From: Sulfitobacter sp. EhC04
Lineage (GTDB): Bacteria > Pseudomonadota > Alphaproteobacteria > Rhodobacterales > Rhodobacteraceae
NCBI RefSeq assembly: GCF_001650875.1
Contig: NZ_LXYI01000017.1
Span: 62,001 to 126,000 of the forward strand
Direction of reading: 5' to 3'
Length of the DNA: 64,000 nucleotides
The notes under the pieces are model-generated. The model was not told the DNA's origin. It did no database searches and worked only from the letters and a program-made list of their open reading frames with translations. The translations under genes and the position numbers were made by a program. Positions 36,426 through 45,193 of the stretch are shown piece after piece (the first letter of the stretch is position 1; each line of letters starts with the position of its first letter).

Positions 36426-38885
36426 TTATTCTTCGGGAAGCGCATAGGCGATGATCTGGTCGCCCACCTCGGTTTCCATAAAGTGATGCCCGCCGGGATA
36501 GATCACGACATATTGGCGTCCGTCGACCTCATAGGTCATCGGGGTGGTTTGACCGCCCGCGGGCAGATCGACCTGCCACAGCTCTTTACCGGTTTCGGTC
36601 GCAAAGGCGCGCAGCTTGTCGTCTGTGGTGGCGGCCACAAAGGTCACCCCGCCCGCCGTGGTGATCGGACCGCCATTGTTCGGTGTCCCGATGGTCAGCG
36701 GCAGCATCGACGGAATGCCGAACGGCCCGTTGTTTTCGGCTGAGCCGAACGGCTGGTCCCACAGGGTTTCGCCTGTGGCCAGATCAATGCCCCTGATCCA
36801 GCCATAAGGCGGTTCGGAACACAGCATGCCGGTGAAGGGCACCCGCCAGCCCGCATTCACTTCGATGGCATAGGGCACGCCTTGCATCGGCCCCGCCTCG
36901 CCACCTGCATCACTGAACGGTTTGACACCGCGCCGGTCAGCCTCTTCGCGCGGGATCAGTCGGTTGTAGTTCGGCATGTCGTTGTAGTTGGCAATCAGAA
37001 TGCCGCGCTCGGGGTCGACAGACACACTGCCCCAGTCAGATCCGCCGTTATAGCCGGGGTACTGGATGAAGGGTTTGTCTGCCGATGGCGGTGTGTATTG
37101 CCCAGCATAGTTGGCACGATGGAACTGGATGCGGCACCATAGCTGGTCAATCGGGCTCATGCCCCACATATCCTTTTCAGTCAGTGGCGGCTTGTTCAGG
37201 TTCGCATAGCCGGAATAGGGCTGGGTGTCAGAGATATACGCTGGCTCGACACTGCCCAGCTTGGGCACGGGGCGTTCTTCCACCGGAAACAGGCTTTCTC
37301 CGGTTTTTCGGTTCAGCACATAGATCTGACCCTGTTTCGAGGGCAGGATCAACGCTGGAACCGTGCCGCCGTCAGTCGGGAAATCGACCAGCGTCACCTG
37401 ACTGCCCAGATCGTAGTCCCACACGTCGTTATGTACGGTCTGGAAATGCCAAATCTCCTCGCCGGTGCTCGCATCCAACGCCACCAGCGAGGTTGCATAT
37501 TCATTCTCTGCGGCGCTGCGGTCGCTGCCGTAATAGTCGCTGGAGGAATTGCCCAACGGCAAATAGACATGGCCCAACTCCTGATCACCTGAGGCCATCG
37601 TCCACATATTCGGCGTGCCACGGGTATAGGTCTCGCCTTCGGCAGGGGCGTCGATGGCACCCCCCTGCCCCAGATCCCACGCCCACAGCATGTCGCCCGT
37701 GACCACGTCATAGCCGCGGATCACGCCCGAGGGCGCATCGTTGGCTTCATTGTCACTGACCTGCGCGCCAATCACCGCCACGCCGCGCACAATTGTCGGC
37801 GGGGCGGTCACCGCATACCAACCGGGAACCGTGTCACCGATGCCATTGTTTAGATCGACCATGCCGGCGTTGCCAAATTCGGGACAAAGCTGGCCGGTGT
37901 CTGCATCAACCGCAATCAATCGCGCATCCAGCGTGCCGACAAGAACGCGGGCCGCACACAGCGTGTCAGGGTCCACATCGTCCCGCGCATGATAGGCCAG
38001 ACCACGGCAGGTGGCCCCGTAGGGAATCGCATCTTCCGAGACCTGCGAGTCATAGCGCCATTCCTCAAGCCCGGTGGCGGCGTCCAGCGCCAAGACTTGG
38101 TTCATTGGCGTGCAGACAAAAAGCGTATCGCCAACTTTCAGGGGTGTGTTTTCCGGTGAATATTCTCCGTCTGCCGCTTCGGTCGGCATATCGCCTGTGT
38201 GAACCGACCAAGCCACCTGCAACTGTCCTACGTTCTCGGTGCTGATCTGTGTCAGCGGGGAATGCCGTTCGCCATGAATGTTGCCACCGTAGACCGGCCA
38301 ATCCTCACCCGCTTCCAGCGACCTGCCCTGCGCGCGCAATGCCTCGGTTACGGTTGCGTCGTCAGGTACCTGTGACCCGTCCGCCCCACCCGATGTGTCC
38401 TGGGAGATTTGAGGTGTATCTTCCTGCGCATGCAGCGGCACTGCGCTACCCGTCACAAGTGAGAGCCCCAGCCAAGCCGTTGCCACCGCCGCCGTTAGCC
38501 CGTTCAACCTGCGAGAATGCAGCACGGGCAGCGTGATCAATACGAAAAACAGCAACACCGTGGGCGCAACCAATCTTGGCTCCAGCGCCCACCAATCCGA
38601 AGCAGGTTGCCACCCGTCCAGGGTCACTTCCCAAATTCCCCAGATCAACGTACCAACCCAGACCGCAACAAACAGCAGCACCCCGCTGCGGCGTTTCTTA
38701 GTCAGCGAGGCACCGGAAACAACCAACAACACGCCCGTGATCGCATAATACCAAGAACCTCCGAGAGAAATTAGCCAGACACCGCCCGCGGCCAAAACCA
38801 GTCCGATTGCCAGCACGACAATGCCTATAAACACAACGTACCATTCGAATCCGGATCGGGTGCGCGGTGTGCGGTCGCCAGACAT
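36426..38885 (-). CDS. Membrane-bound PQQ-dependent dehydrogenase (glucose dehydrogenase type)
   Basis: An 819-residue quinoprotein. The N-terminal about 140 residues form five membrane helices, as in membrane glucose dehydrogenase, and the rest is an eight-bladed propeller (WPVYGGNIHGERHSPLTQIS, DVWDYDLGSQ, LDASTGEEIWHFQTVHND and other Trp-docking repeats). The family oxidises aldoses or alcohols in the periplasm and reduces ubiquinone. GGGAGAGATGAC precedes the ATG at 38885; a 46-codon extension is rejected. The usual Gcd length is about 800. No PQQ synthesis genes are in the window. Substrate could be glucose, quinate-like polyols or another sugar. It diverges from the mgtC-like gene. Confidence 0.9.
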   Translation of the reverse strand: MSGDRTPRTRSGFEWYVVFIGIVVLAIGLVLAAGGVWLISLGGSWYYAITGVLLVVSGASLTKKRRSGVLLFVAVWVGTLIWGIWEVTLDGWQPASDWWALEPRLVAPTVLLFFVLITLPVLHSRRLNGLTAAVATAWLGLSLVTGSAVPLHAQEDTPQISQDTSGGADGSQVPDDATVTEALRAQGRSLEAGEDWPVYGGNIHGERHSPLTQISTENVGQLQVAWSVHTGDMPTEAADGEYSPENTPLKVGDTLFVCTPMNQVLALDAATGLEEWRYDSQVSEDAIPYGATCRGLAYHARDDVDPDTLCAARVLVGTLDARLIAVDADTGQLCPEFGNAGMVDLNNGIGDTVPGWYAVTAPPTIVRGVAVIGAQVSDNEANDAPSGVIRGYDVVTGDMLWAWDLGQGGAIDAPAEGETYTRGTPNMWTMASGDQELGHVYLPLGNSSSDYYGSDRSAAENEYATSLVALDASTGEEIWHFQTVHNDVWDYDLGSQVTLVDFPTDGGTVPALILPSKQGQIYVLNRKTGESLFPVEERPVPKLGSVEPAYISDTQPYSGYANLNKPPLTEKDMWGMSPIDQLWCRIQFHRANYAGQYTPPSADKPFIQYPGYNGGSDWGSVSVDPERGILIANYNDMPNYNRLIPREEADRRGVKPFSDAGGEAGPMQGVPYAIEVNAGWRVPFTGMLCSEPPYGWIRGIDLATGETLWDQPFGSAENNGPFGIPSMLPLTIGTPNNGGPITTAGGVTFVAATTDDKLRAFATETGKELWQVDLPAGGQTTPMTYEVDGRQYVVIYPGGHHFMETEVGDQIIAYALPEE

Positions 38886-39021
38886 GTCATCTCTCCCTAA
38901 ACTAAAAAAATCAGGGCGCAGGGGCCCATCCTCTCTCTTTTCCGGAACGCACGGCTTTGCGTTTGGTTCCCCTGTGGCGTGTGGTGGGGAACTGAAAGCG
39001 GTGCTGGAGTGTTGCTTCGCC

Positions 39022-39498
39022 ATGGCGGAAATCTTGAATGAACTTTCAACCGAAATCGCGGGTCACAGCTTGCTGGCATGGCCTGTCGTGGTTTTTCGGA
39101 TCATCGGCGCTGTGATATTGTCATCCCTCATCGGGTTTGAACGCGAAAGCAAGGATCATGCGGCCGGCCTTAGGACGCACATGTTGGTCGGCCTTGCGGC
39201 GTCATGTTACTGCCTGCTGGCACTTGATCTTGTCGGCAGAGATTTCGGGGACAACGTGCGCCTCGACCCGATCCGCATGATCGAAGCCGTGACAGGTGGC
39301 GTGGCGTTTCTGGCAGCGGGTTTGATCGTATTTACACGCGGCGAGGTCAAAGGTCTCACAACCGGTGCCAGCCTCTGGCTGGTTGCGGCCATCGGTACGG
39401 CAGCAGGCCTGGGGGTATGGTTGATCGCCTTGCTGGCCACCGGTCTCGCTCTTTTCATTGTGGGTGTGCTCAAGTCTCTGGAAAAACGGACAGAGTGA
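39022..39498 (+). CDS. MgtC/SapB-family membrane protein
   Basis: A 158-residue membrane protein with the MgtC signature near residues 24-55 (AVILSSLIGFERESKDHAAG followed by LRTHMLVGLAAS) and four to five helices. It lacks the longer C-terminal ACT-like domain of MgtC, as in the short SapB group. Family members influence Mg2+ homeostasis and membrane potential. The start at 39022 is the first ATG at the conserved N-terminus; longer extensions overlap the divergent PQQ gene. Confidence 0.85.
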   Translation: MAEILNELSTEIAGHSLLAWPVVVFRIIGAVILSSLIGFERESKDHAAGLRTHMLVGLAASCYCLLALDLVGRDFGDNVRLDPIRMIEAVTGGVAFLAAGLIVFTRGEVKGLTTGASLWLVAAIGTAAGLGVWLIALLATGLALFIVGVLKSLEKRTE

Positions 39499-39558
39499 GC
39501 CCGCCCGGGCCGGAGAGAGCGCCCTAATTTCACGGCACAGAACCAAGGACTTATCCGA

Positions 39559-40587
39559 ATGCCTGATCTGTCATCCCTCTCCTTATGGCCCACAACGCTA
39601 ATTTTTCTGGCCTCGACTCTTGCTATCGGGATCGCAGGCTGGCGGCTGTCCGGCGTGGCGGATGAACTGGCCGATCGTACCGCCATGGGTGAGGTGGTGG
39701 CAGGTGCGCTGTTTGTGGGTGCCGCTACCTCTCTTCCCGGTGCGGTCACATCCGTCTCGACCGCGGCGCAGGGGGCCGCGGACCTGGCTGTCGGCAACGC
39801 GTTTGGAGGGCTGACCGCGCAGACCGCTTTCATCGCGGTGGCCGATCTATTTTACCGCCGCGCCAATCTGGAACATGCCGCAGCCAGCCCCACGGGTCTG
39901 GCTCAGGGGGCGTTGCTCATCACCTTGCTGACGGTCCCGCTGATCGCCGCCTCTGCTCCGGATTGGACGTTCTGGGGTATCCACCCCGCCACGCTGGTAA
40001 TTCCTGTAACCTACGGTTTCGGGTTGCGCCTGTTGGGGCAAATTCAGGATACTCCAATGTGGAACCCGGTACAGACAGACGAAACCCGCGAAGAAATCTC
40101 CGACATCGAAGACAAGCCAACCGGGCACATGCGCGGGCTCTGGCTGCGGTTTGTCGGTTTTGCGTCCATCACGGCGGTGGCGGGATACACGATTGGCGAA
40201 AGTGCGATCGGCCTGGTTGAACTGACCCCGCTTGACGGCACGGGCGTTGGTACGATTTTCGCGGGCGTGGCCAATTCGTTGCCCGAGCTTGTGACCGCCA
40301 TCGCAGCCGTTCGCATCGGAGCCGTCAGCCTAGCAATGGGCAACATCATTGGTGGCAATGCGTTCGAGGTCATGTTTCTGGCGGCCGCCGATCTGGTCTA
40401 TGACGGAGCAATCTACCATGAGATCGATGCCACCCAGCGCGGCACCGCGCTGATCGCTATGACCATGACCGGCGTTCTGCTTTTGGGAATGCTGCGCCGT
40501 CAGAAGCACGGGCCGGGCAACATCGGTTTTGAAAGCGTCATCGTCCTTGGACTTTATTGTTTATCGGTCGCGCTGGTTATCCTGTGA
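39559..40587 (+). CDS. Sodium/calcium exchanger-family membrane protein (CaCA)
   Basis: A 342-residue protein with about ten helices and the two inverted alpha-repeats of the CaCA superfamily: GAATSLPGAVTSVSTAAQGA with AVGNAFGG in the first half, and GVANSLPELVTAIAAVRIGA with AMGNIIGGNAFEV in the second. These form the cation site. Expected activity is exchange of Ca2+ or another cation for Na+ or H+. The glutamate usual in the first repeat (ATSLPE) is replaced by glycine here (ATSLPG), so the ion specificity may differ. It lies 60 bp after the mgtC-like gene. Confidence 0.87.
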   Translation: MPDLSSLSLWPTTLIFLASTLAIGIAGWRLSGVADELADRTAMGEVVAGALFVGAATSLPGAVTSVSTAAQGAADLAVGNAFGGLTAQTAFIAVADLFYRRANLEHAAASPTGLAQGALLITLLTVPLIAASAPDWTFWGIHPATLVIPVTYGFGLRLLGQIQDTPMWNPVQTDETREEISDIEDKPTGHMRGLWLRFVGFASITAVAGYTIGESAIGLVELTPLDGTGVGTIFAGVANSLPELVTAIAAVRIGAVSLAMGNIIGGNAFEVMFLAAADLVYDGAIYHEIDATQRGTALIAMTMTGVLLLGMLRRQKHGPGNIGFESVIVLGLYCLSVALVIL

Positions 40588-40624
40588 TCCGCGGCCGAGA
40601 TGCAACAACGCGCAATCTTTGGGG

Positions 40625-41224
40625 TCAGCCCAACGGTCCGCCAAACGATATGCTCACCGCAACACCCAGTCCGACAACCGCCGTCGTTAGGGCCGCCAGC
40701 ATCAATGCGCCATCCCGGACCGAAATTGCCAGCCCCACGAGGGCGATGGCAGCCATGGGTGCCGTGCTGGCAAACGGAACAAGCTCCAGAAAGGGAACCG
40801 TCAGGCACAGGGCCATGACGAAAAAAGCGGCCATGCGTGTGGCAACGGGTCCGGCAAAGCGCGTCAGCCTGCCGTGGAACCATTTGTCCAGCCAGTTTGC
40901 CACAGGGCGCATCTTTGACAGTGCAGTGTGCAAAGTCTTGGACCGAATGGCCTGATTTTTGAGTATCTGCGGCGACCACATGTGGCGACGGCCCATTGCG
41001 ATCTGCGCCGCGAAAAGCGCAATGATACAGGCCAACAGGGTCGGAACCCCCGGTATCCCGCCGATCGGCGACATTTCGATAAGCGCAGGGATGATCAGGA
41101 ACGGGCCGAACCCCCTATGCCTCATTGCCTCCATAAGTTGTCCCAGGGTCACGCTGTCGCCGGTTTCGCCAGCCTCGCACAATTCGTCGAAAATCGCATT
41201 CACCGTTGCATCGTGTTTTGCCAT
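40625..41224 (-). CDS. ExoD-family membrane protein
   Basis: A 199-residue protein of the ExoD family, recognised by GDSVTLGQLMEAMRHRGFGP followed by FLIIPALIEMSPIGGIPGVPT, and three to four helices in the C-terminal half. ExoD of rhizobia affects exopolysaccharide synthesis and alkali tolerance; its biochemical role is not settled. The ATG at 41224 is used; an 81-codon extension covers the divergent promoter region and is rejected. Converges with the CaCA gene (37 bp between stops). Confidence 0.87.
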   Translation of the reverse strand: MAKHDATVNAIFDELCEAGETGDSVTLGQLMEAMRHRGFGPFLIIPALIEMSPIGGIPGVPTLLACIIALFAAQIAMGRRHMWSPQILKNQAIRSKTLHTALSKMRPVANWLDKWFHGRLTRFAGPVATRMAAFFVMALCLTVPFLELVPFASTAPMAAIALVGLAISVRDGALMLAALTTAVVGLGVAVSISFGGPLG

Positions 41225-41483
41225 GTGTGGGGGTCCTTGTTGTTCCTCCGTGTGCACATGAAACTGGAACAGCGCCGGTGCAAAATTGTTCCATAAGACG
41301 CGGCGATGTGAAGGCGCCGCGCAATGGCAACCCCGGCGGCTTGCCGAAGACAAAGTCGGTCTTCCAGGCCTGCGCGCCGGAACAATCGGGGGGCTTCCCC
41401 GTTCCCACCCCAGATTTGCGCGAAATGCGACCAGCAGTTCTGATGGACTGTTGTTCCAATATCGCATGACAAAGGAGAAAGTG

Positions 41484-42311
41484 ATGACCTATGCCCGTTT
41501 TACGTTAATGATCCTTACCTCTACCGTGGTCATGTTCGTGTTGATGTATCTGAACACTTACGCAGCCGAACATATCTTCTTCAGCGAAACCAGAGTTTTC
41601 ATGGCTCTTCTGATGGGGGCCACAATGGCTTTTGTCATGCTTGCTTTTATGGCACCGAAGTATCCAAGCCGCAGGGTCAATATCGGGATTTTCGCAGGCA
41701 GCATCGTGATCTTCTGTATTTCGTTGTGGTTGGTGCGCAGCCAGATCACAGTGGGCGGGGAGAGCTATATGCGGGCGATGATTCCGCACCATTCCATCGC
41801 CATCATGACCTCGGAGCGTGCGCATATAGAGGATGCGCGCGTTGCCAAGCTGGCACGCAGCATCAGTGGCGCGCAGAAAAAGGAAATTTCCGAGATGCGG
41901 GCGCTGATCGCGGAGCTGGACGCCGGTCGCACTGTCGCCCAGGTTTACGAAGACCCTGCGCCGCAAGTCGGCACGCTGGAGGATGCGCTAAACAATACTC
42001 TTCTGTCCAAACTTGACCTTGCGCCGCTGACGGCGGATCAGGCAGGCAGCTTGGCTCCCGAGGGGGACATCTGTGTTTTTCGCCGGACTCGCACCGAAAT
42101 TCCGATCCTGATCGCCGCAGCCGATGGCAGCTCTGCTGTTACCAGCCTGAATGGGGTGATCTTGCCGCTGGAAGCCGAAGATGGGGGCTATGGCACGGAC
42201 GGGCTGAGCGTAACGGTTGCTCCGGTCGACGATTGGCGCGCAGACAGTGTTTTGACCTTCACGCTTGAGCCGGGTCCAGTGGGTATTTATCGGGGCTTCT
42301 GGTCTTGCTGA
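41484..42311 (+). CDS. DUF305-containing inner-membrane protein with C-terminal extension
   Basis: A 275-residue protein. Three membrane segments fill residues 5-85, then the DUF305 motif appears (SYMRAMIPHHSIAIMTSERA, about 95-113; the MIPHH histidine pair is the family hallmark), followed by a charged helix and about 100 residues of an extra domain that I do not recognise. AAAGGAG lies six bases before the ATG at 41484. The stop is followed after one base by the terminal repeat of a decayed IS6 element, so the present C-terminus (GIYRGFWSC) may have been changed by the insertion. Confidence 0.8.
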   Translation: MTYARFTLMILTSTVVMFVLMYLNTYAAEHIFFSETRVFMALLMGATMAFVMLAFMAPKYPSRRVNIGIFAGSIVIFCISLWLVRSQITVGGESYMRAMIPHHSIAIMTSERAHIEDARVAKLARSISGAQKKEISEMRALIAELDAGRTVAQVYEDPAPQVGTLEDALNNTLLSKLDLAPLTADQAGSLAPEGDICVFRRTRTEIPILIAAADGSSAVTSLNGVILPLEAEDGGYGTDGLSVTVAPVDDWRADSVLTFTLEPGPVGIYRGFWSC

Positions 42312-42312
42312 C

Positions 42313-42968
42313 GGTTCTGTCGCAAACTATTTGACGGTCGAATACGACCTTTCTCTGGACACGTTTATCCTGCGAGTGCCGCAAACTGCTGGAATGCGGA
42401 GAATTCGTTGCCGTCGCGTTGGCCCACTTGGATCATGTGGGCGGTCTCGATCCCAGCCAGCGCCTGCGTCGGCTGAATGAAAGGCCTTGAAGCCAAGCAA
42501 AGGCCGCGTGAGCCGCGGTATGAAGCGGTGTTCCTGTTCCATAAGATGATTGATGTATTTGAGCTGAAAGATCTTGATTTTGCTACCAGAATTCGTGAAC
42601 TGCAGGAAGATGTTGACACATTTCAGTGCTGCCAGATTAGCGCCGCTCTTGTCGATGACAACTCAATTTGGCACGCCATTGGTCCCGATCGCGCCCTTGA
42701 AAAACCGCAGCGCCGCAGCGCCGCAGCCTTGCCGCGACGATCAGTGGCGTATACTTTACTACCCCACGGTTCAGGGTAGCATCGTCCACCTTGGCTCCCC
42801 GTGCGGCCATGATCTCCTCCAGATAACGGTAGGAAACGGCATATCGAAAATAGAAAATACCGCGTAAAGGATGATGGATTTGCGATAGTGGCTGCCTTTG
42901 AAGCTAATCGTCACGATCTGGGACGCAGCCGGCAGTTCGAAGAAGCGGCATCGAACCGCGACAGATCC
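42313..42968. mobile_element. Decayed IS6-family insertion sequence
   Basis: The left end GGTTCTGTCGCAAAC (42313-42327) is a typical IS6-family terminal repeat. At the right, GCGACAGATCC (42958-42968) is the inverted counterpart with one mismatch in 11. The length of about 656 bp is shorter than intact IS6 elements (about 800 bp), in line with the internal deletion of the transposase. Flanking 8-mers do not match, so no target duplication is left. Confidence 0.7.
42365..42908 (-). pseudogene. IS6-family transposase pseudogene
   Basis: The minus strand reads in broken frames as an IS6 transposase: SFKGSHYRKSIILYAVF, then after a frameshift at a T-run YFRYAVSYRYLEEIMAARGA and VVKYTPLI, then FFKGAIGTNGVPN-stop-VVIDKSGANLAALKCVN, and finally YINHLMEQEHRFIPRLTRPL to FQQFAALAG and the true stop at 42365. 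The middle with the first catalytic acidic residues is deleted. At least one frameshift, one deletion and one stop make it non-functional. Confidence 0.88.
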
Positions 42969-42970
42969 AA

Positions 42971-43042
42971 AAGCCTCACGAGGTCGTCGTTACCGCCGTC
43001 GCCAGAAAACTCGTGAGTATCGTGAATGCTCTCTGCAGATCG
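42971..43042 (+). pseudogene. IS110-like transposase C-terminal fragment
   Basis: The plus strand beginning at 42971 reads KPHEVVVTAVARKLVSIVNA then LCRSR. The pattern K-P-x-x-V-x-x-T-A-V-A-R-K-L matches the last part of IS110-family transposases. The fragment begins right at the putative right end of the IS6 remnant, so the IS6 element may have inserted into an older IS110 copy. Short, hence moderate confidence. Nothing recognisable follows until the LysR gene stop at 43240. Confidence 0.45.
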
Positions 43043-43239
43043 CGTACGCTTTCCACCTTGATCGAAAAAAAGAGGTGGTCCGGGAAGTCTGAACAGTTGA
43101 GTTTGGTGGATTTTCTGCTCCTGATCCGGCGGTTTGGCATCGGGCATGGCCGTCCCCATCAGACTCCCAAAGCCAGATCAGATGCGGGCACCAACTTGGC
43201 AGTACCCAGTTTACGAAAGGATCAAATAAATGCCGTCGG

Positions 43240-44211
43240 TCAAACGCTATATGTGCGGTCTGCAATCGACACATTGTCCATCTCAGCATTGAGCATATCC
43301 AATAGCGTCAGTTCCGCCCGGTTCATGCTGCGCTTGGGGTTGGTCAACATGTGAATATCCACCGCAGGCAGTGATTTATAGGGCGGCAGTTGCCACAATC
43401 GGCCCAGATGCACATCCTTTAGTGCCACATGCACCGGCAAGGCCCCGATCCCGATGTTGGACATGATCATGCGACGGACTTCGGGCAGGTTCGGCGATAT
43501 CCCCTTTGAAACAACCCGCATCCGCAAACGTCGGCGCAACCGCGCGACATCCGACAATGGTCCGCCAAGCTCATCGGTCTGGAAAGAGACGGTGTTTTCA
43601 TCTTTCAGTTCCGAAAGGTCGATGTCATCGCAGCCAAATAGACGGTGCGAAGGGCCGCAGAAGAAGCCAAAATATTCCCGGTAGATCACCCGCGTGTCCA
43701 ACCCATCTGGGATGCCATTCAGCAAACAAATTCCAAATGTCGCGCGGTTCTGCTGCAAATGCGCGATGATATCCGGGCTGTCCATGGTTGAAATGACATA
43801 TGTCACCTCTGGATACAGCCCATTGAACCGCTCCAGCACCGCGTCGAAATGAGGCGACACAACATGGCTTGCCGCCGCGATGCTGATTTGGCCCGTGACC
43901 TGGTCTTCCAGCCCGCTCACAAGGTCGGGCAATTGCGCCACCGCGCCGAAAATTGAACTGGCCTCGGCATAGAGCACCTTACCTGCCGGAGTGACGCTGA
44001 AATGCTTGGGCGACCGATTGACCAGTTTGTGCCCAGTCGCATCTTCTAACCGCATCAGCGCCGCGCTGATGGTGGGCTGTTTCAGACCCAGAAAATGTGC
44101 GGCCGCTGTGATCCCGCCCTCGTCCACTATCACCATGAAGGTGCGCAGAAGGTTCCAATCCAGATTCCAGGGAAAGCGCAGTTGATAAGATTTAAGCATA
44201 GATATGATCAA
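43240..44211 (-). CDS. LysR-family regulator of the BKACE/aminotransferase operon
   Basis: A LysR regulator of up to 323 residues, with the winged helix at residues 17-75 (LDWNLLRTFMVIVDEGGITA, then GLKQPTISAALMRLED) and an effector-binding domain. The ATG four codons in (44199) may be the true start. It diverges from the substrate-binding protein gene of the adjacent ABC importer; 132-145 bp separate the starts. In this family the regulator usually activates the divergent operon in response to a pathway intermediate, which is the inference here. Confidence 0.9.
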   Translation of the reverse strand: MIISMLKSYQLRFPWNLDWNLLRTFMVIVDEGGITAAAHFLGLKQPTISAALMRLEDATGHKLVNRSPKHFSVTPAGKVLYAEASSIFGAVAQLPDLVSGLEDQVTGQISIAAASHVVSPHFDAVLERFNGLYPEVTYVISTMDSPDIIAHLQQNRATFGICLLNGIPDGLDTRVIYREYFGFFCGPSHRLFGCDDIDLSELKDENTVSFQTDELGGPLSDVARLRRRLRMRVVSKGISPNLPEVRRMIMSNIGIGALPVHVALKDVHLGRLWQLPPYKSLPAVDIHMLTNPKRSMNRAELTLLDMLNAEMDNVSIADRTYSV

Positions 44212-44343
44212 TCACAGCTATTCGGAATATCTATTTGCCCTATGACCGAGCAAGTTGCAACCTGCCCCTGAGCAGGCACATGCCCCGCTGCGCCTTTGGC
44301 GGGGTAGAACGCACGCCTGACGACAAAAACGGGAGTATATTAA
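44212..44343. promoter_or_regulatory. Divergent promoter region with a possible LysR box
   Basis: This AT-richer spacer between the LysR gene and the ABC importer operon contains ATTCGGAAT (44220-44228), a near-palindrome of the T-N-A type often bound by LysR proteins, in a context of further AT-rich half sites. Assigned by position; no footprint can be seen from sequence alone. Confidence 0.4.
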
Positions 44344-45132
44344 ATGATGAAATCGATGAACGTGCTGCGACGCGGCTTTCTGGCGGGCTCGATCGCCCTC
44401 ATGGGGGTTGGTTTGTCCCCTGTGGCCGCCAGCGCGGATGAACTGGCGGAAATCAAGGAACGTGGTGTACTTAAGATCGCGATGAGCGGCCAATACCCGC
44501 CTTTCAACTTTGTGAACGAAGAAAACAAGGTCGTCGGCTTTGACCCGGCCATCGGCACAGAAATTGCCAAACGCATGGGCCTTGAGGTCGAAATCGTGAC
44601 AACCGCCTGGGACGGGATCATCGGCGGGTTGCTGGCCAATAAATATGACGCCGTTGTCGGCTCCATGACCATCACCGAGGAACGCGACAAGGTGATTGAT
44701 TTTGTTGGCCCCTACTACCGCACCAAACGCGCCATTTTTACCAAATCGGGGTCTGACCTCACCGATGTCTCACAACTCGACGATGTGAAAGTCGGCGTGA
44801 CATTGGGTGAAACCCACGAAGAATGGGCGCGCGCGCAGGGTTATAACGTCAGCACCTACAAAGGTCTGCCCGAACTACTGCTTGAGCTGAACAATGGCCG
44901 GGTCGATGCCATTGTGAACGATTCCATCCCCGTCATGCTTGCCATGAAGGCCGGCCAATATGAGCTTGCCGTGATTGATGATCCGTCGGCAGAACCCTTT
45001 GGCGCAGGCATTGCGATCCGCGAAGGCAACCCTGATCTGTCCGCCGCCATGCAAGAGGCGCTGGACGCAATGATGGAAGATGGCACCTATCTCTCCATTG
45101 CTGAGGAATGGGTAGGCGGCGACATCCGCTAA
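44344..45132 (+). CDS. Polar amino-acid ABC importer, periplasmic binding protein
   Basis: A 262-residue family 3 solute-binding protein. The N-terminal export signal ends near residue 31 (ASADELAEIK), then comes the family start GVLKIAMSGQYPPFNFVNEE followed by VGFDPAIGTEIAKRMG, and the MTITEERDKVIDFVGPYY signature. It captures the substrate and delivers it to the two permeases and ATPase encoded downstream. An amino acid, opine or diamine is expected from the family. A hairpin (45145-45167) follows the gene, which could let this protein be made in excess of the other components. Confidence 0.93.
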   Translation: MMKSMNVLRRGFLAGSIALMGVGLSPVAASADELAEIKERGVLKIAMSGQYPPFNFVNEENKVVGFDPAIGTEIAKRMGLEVEIVTTAWDGIIGGLLANKYDAVVGSMTITEERDKVIDFVGPYYRTKRAIFTKSGSDLTDVSQLDDVKVGVTLGETHEEWARAQGYNVSTYKGLPELLLELNNGRVDAIVNDSIPVMLAMKAGQYELAVIDDPSAEPFGAGIAIREGNPDLSAAMQEALDAMMEDGTYLSIAEEWVGGDIR

Positions 45133-45144
45133 CCCCTCTGTTGT

Positions 45145-45167
45145 CAGCCGGGCCCCGTGCCTGGCTG
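45145..45167 (+). terminator. Intergenic hairpin after the binding-protein gene (attenuator/stabiliser)
   Basis: CAGCCGGG and CCTGGCTG form an eight-pair stem with one mismatch around a seven-base loop. There is no T-run, so it is more likely a message-stabilising or partially terminating hairpin, as often found after binding-protein genes of ABC importers. Confidence 0.4.
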
Positions 45168-45193
45168 GTCACCACTTGCCAAGGATTGCGCCA

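Noticed and set aside
42305-42976. Eight-base target duplication around the IS6 remnant
   Set aside because: The flanking 8-mers (TTGCTGAC and AAAAGCCT) do not match.
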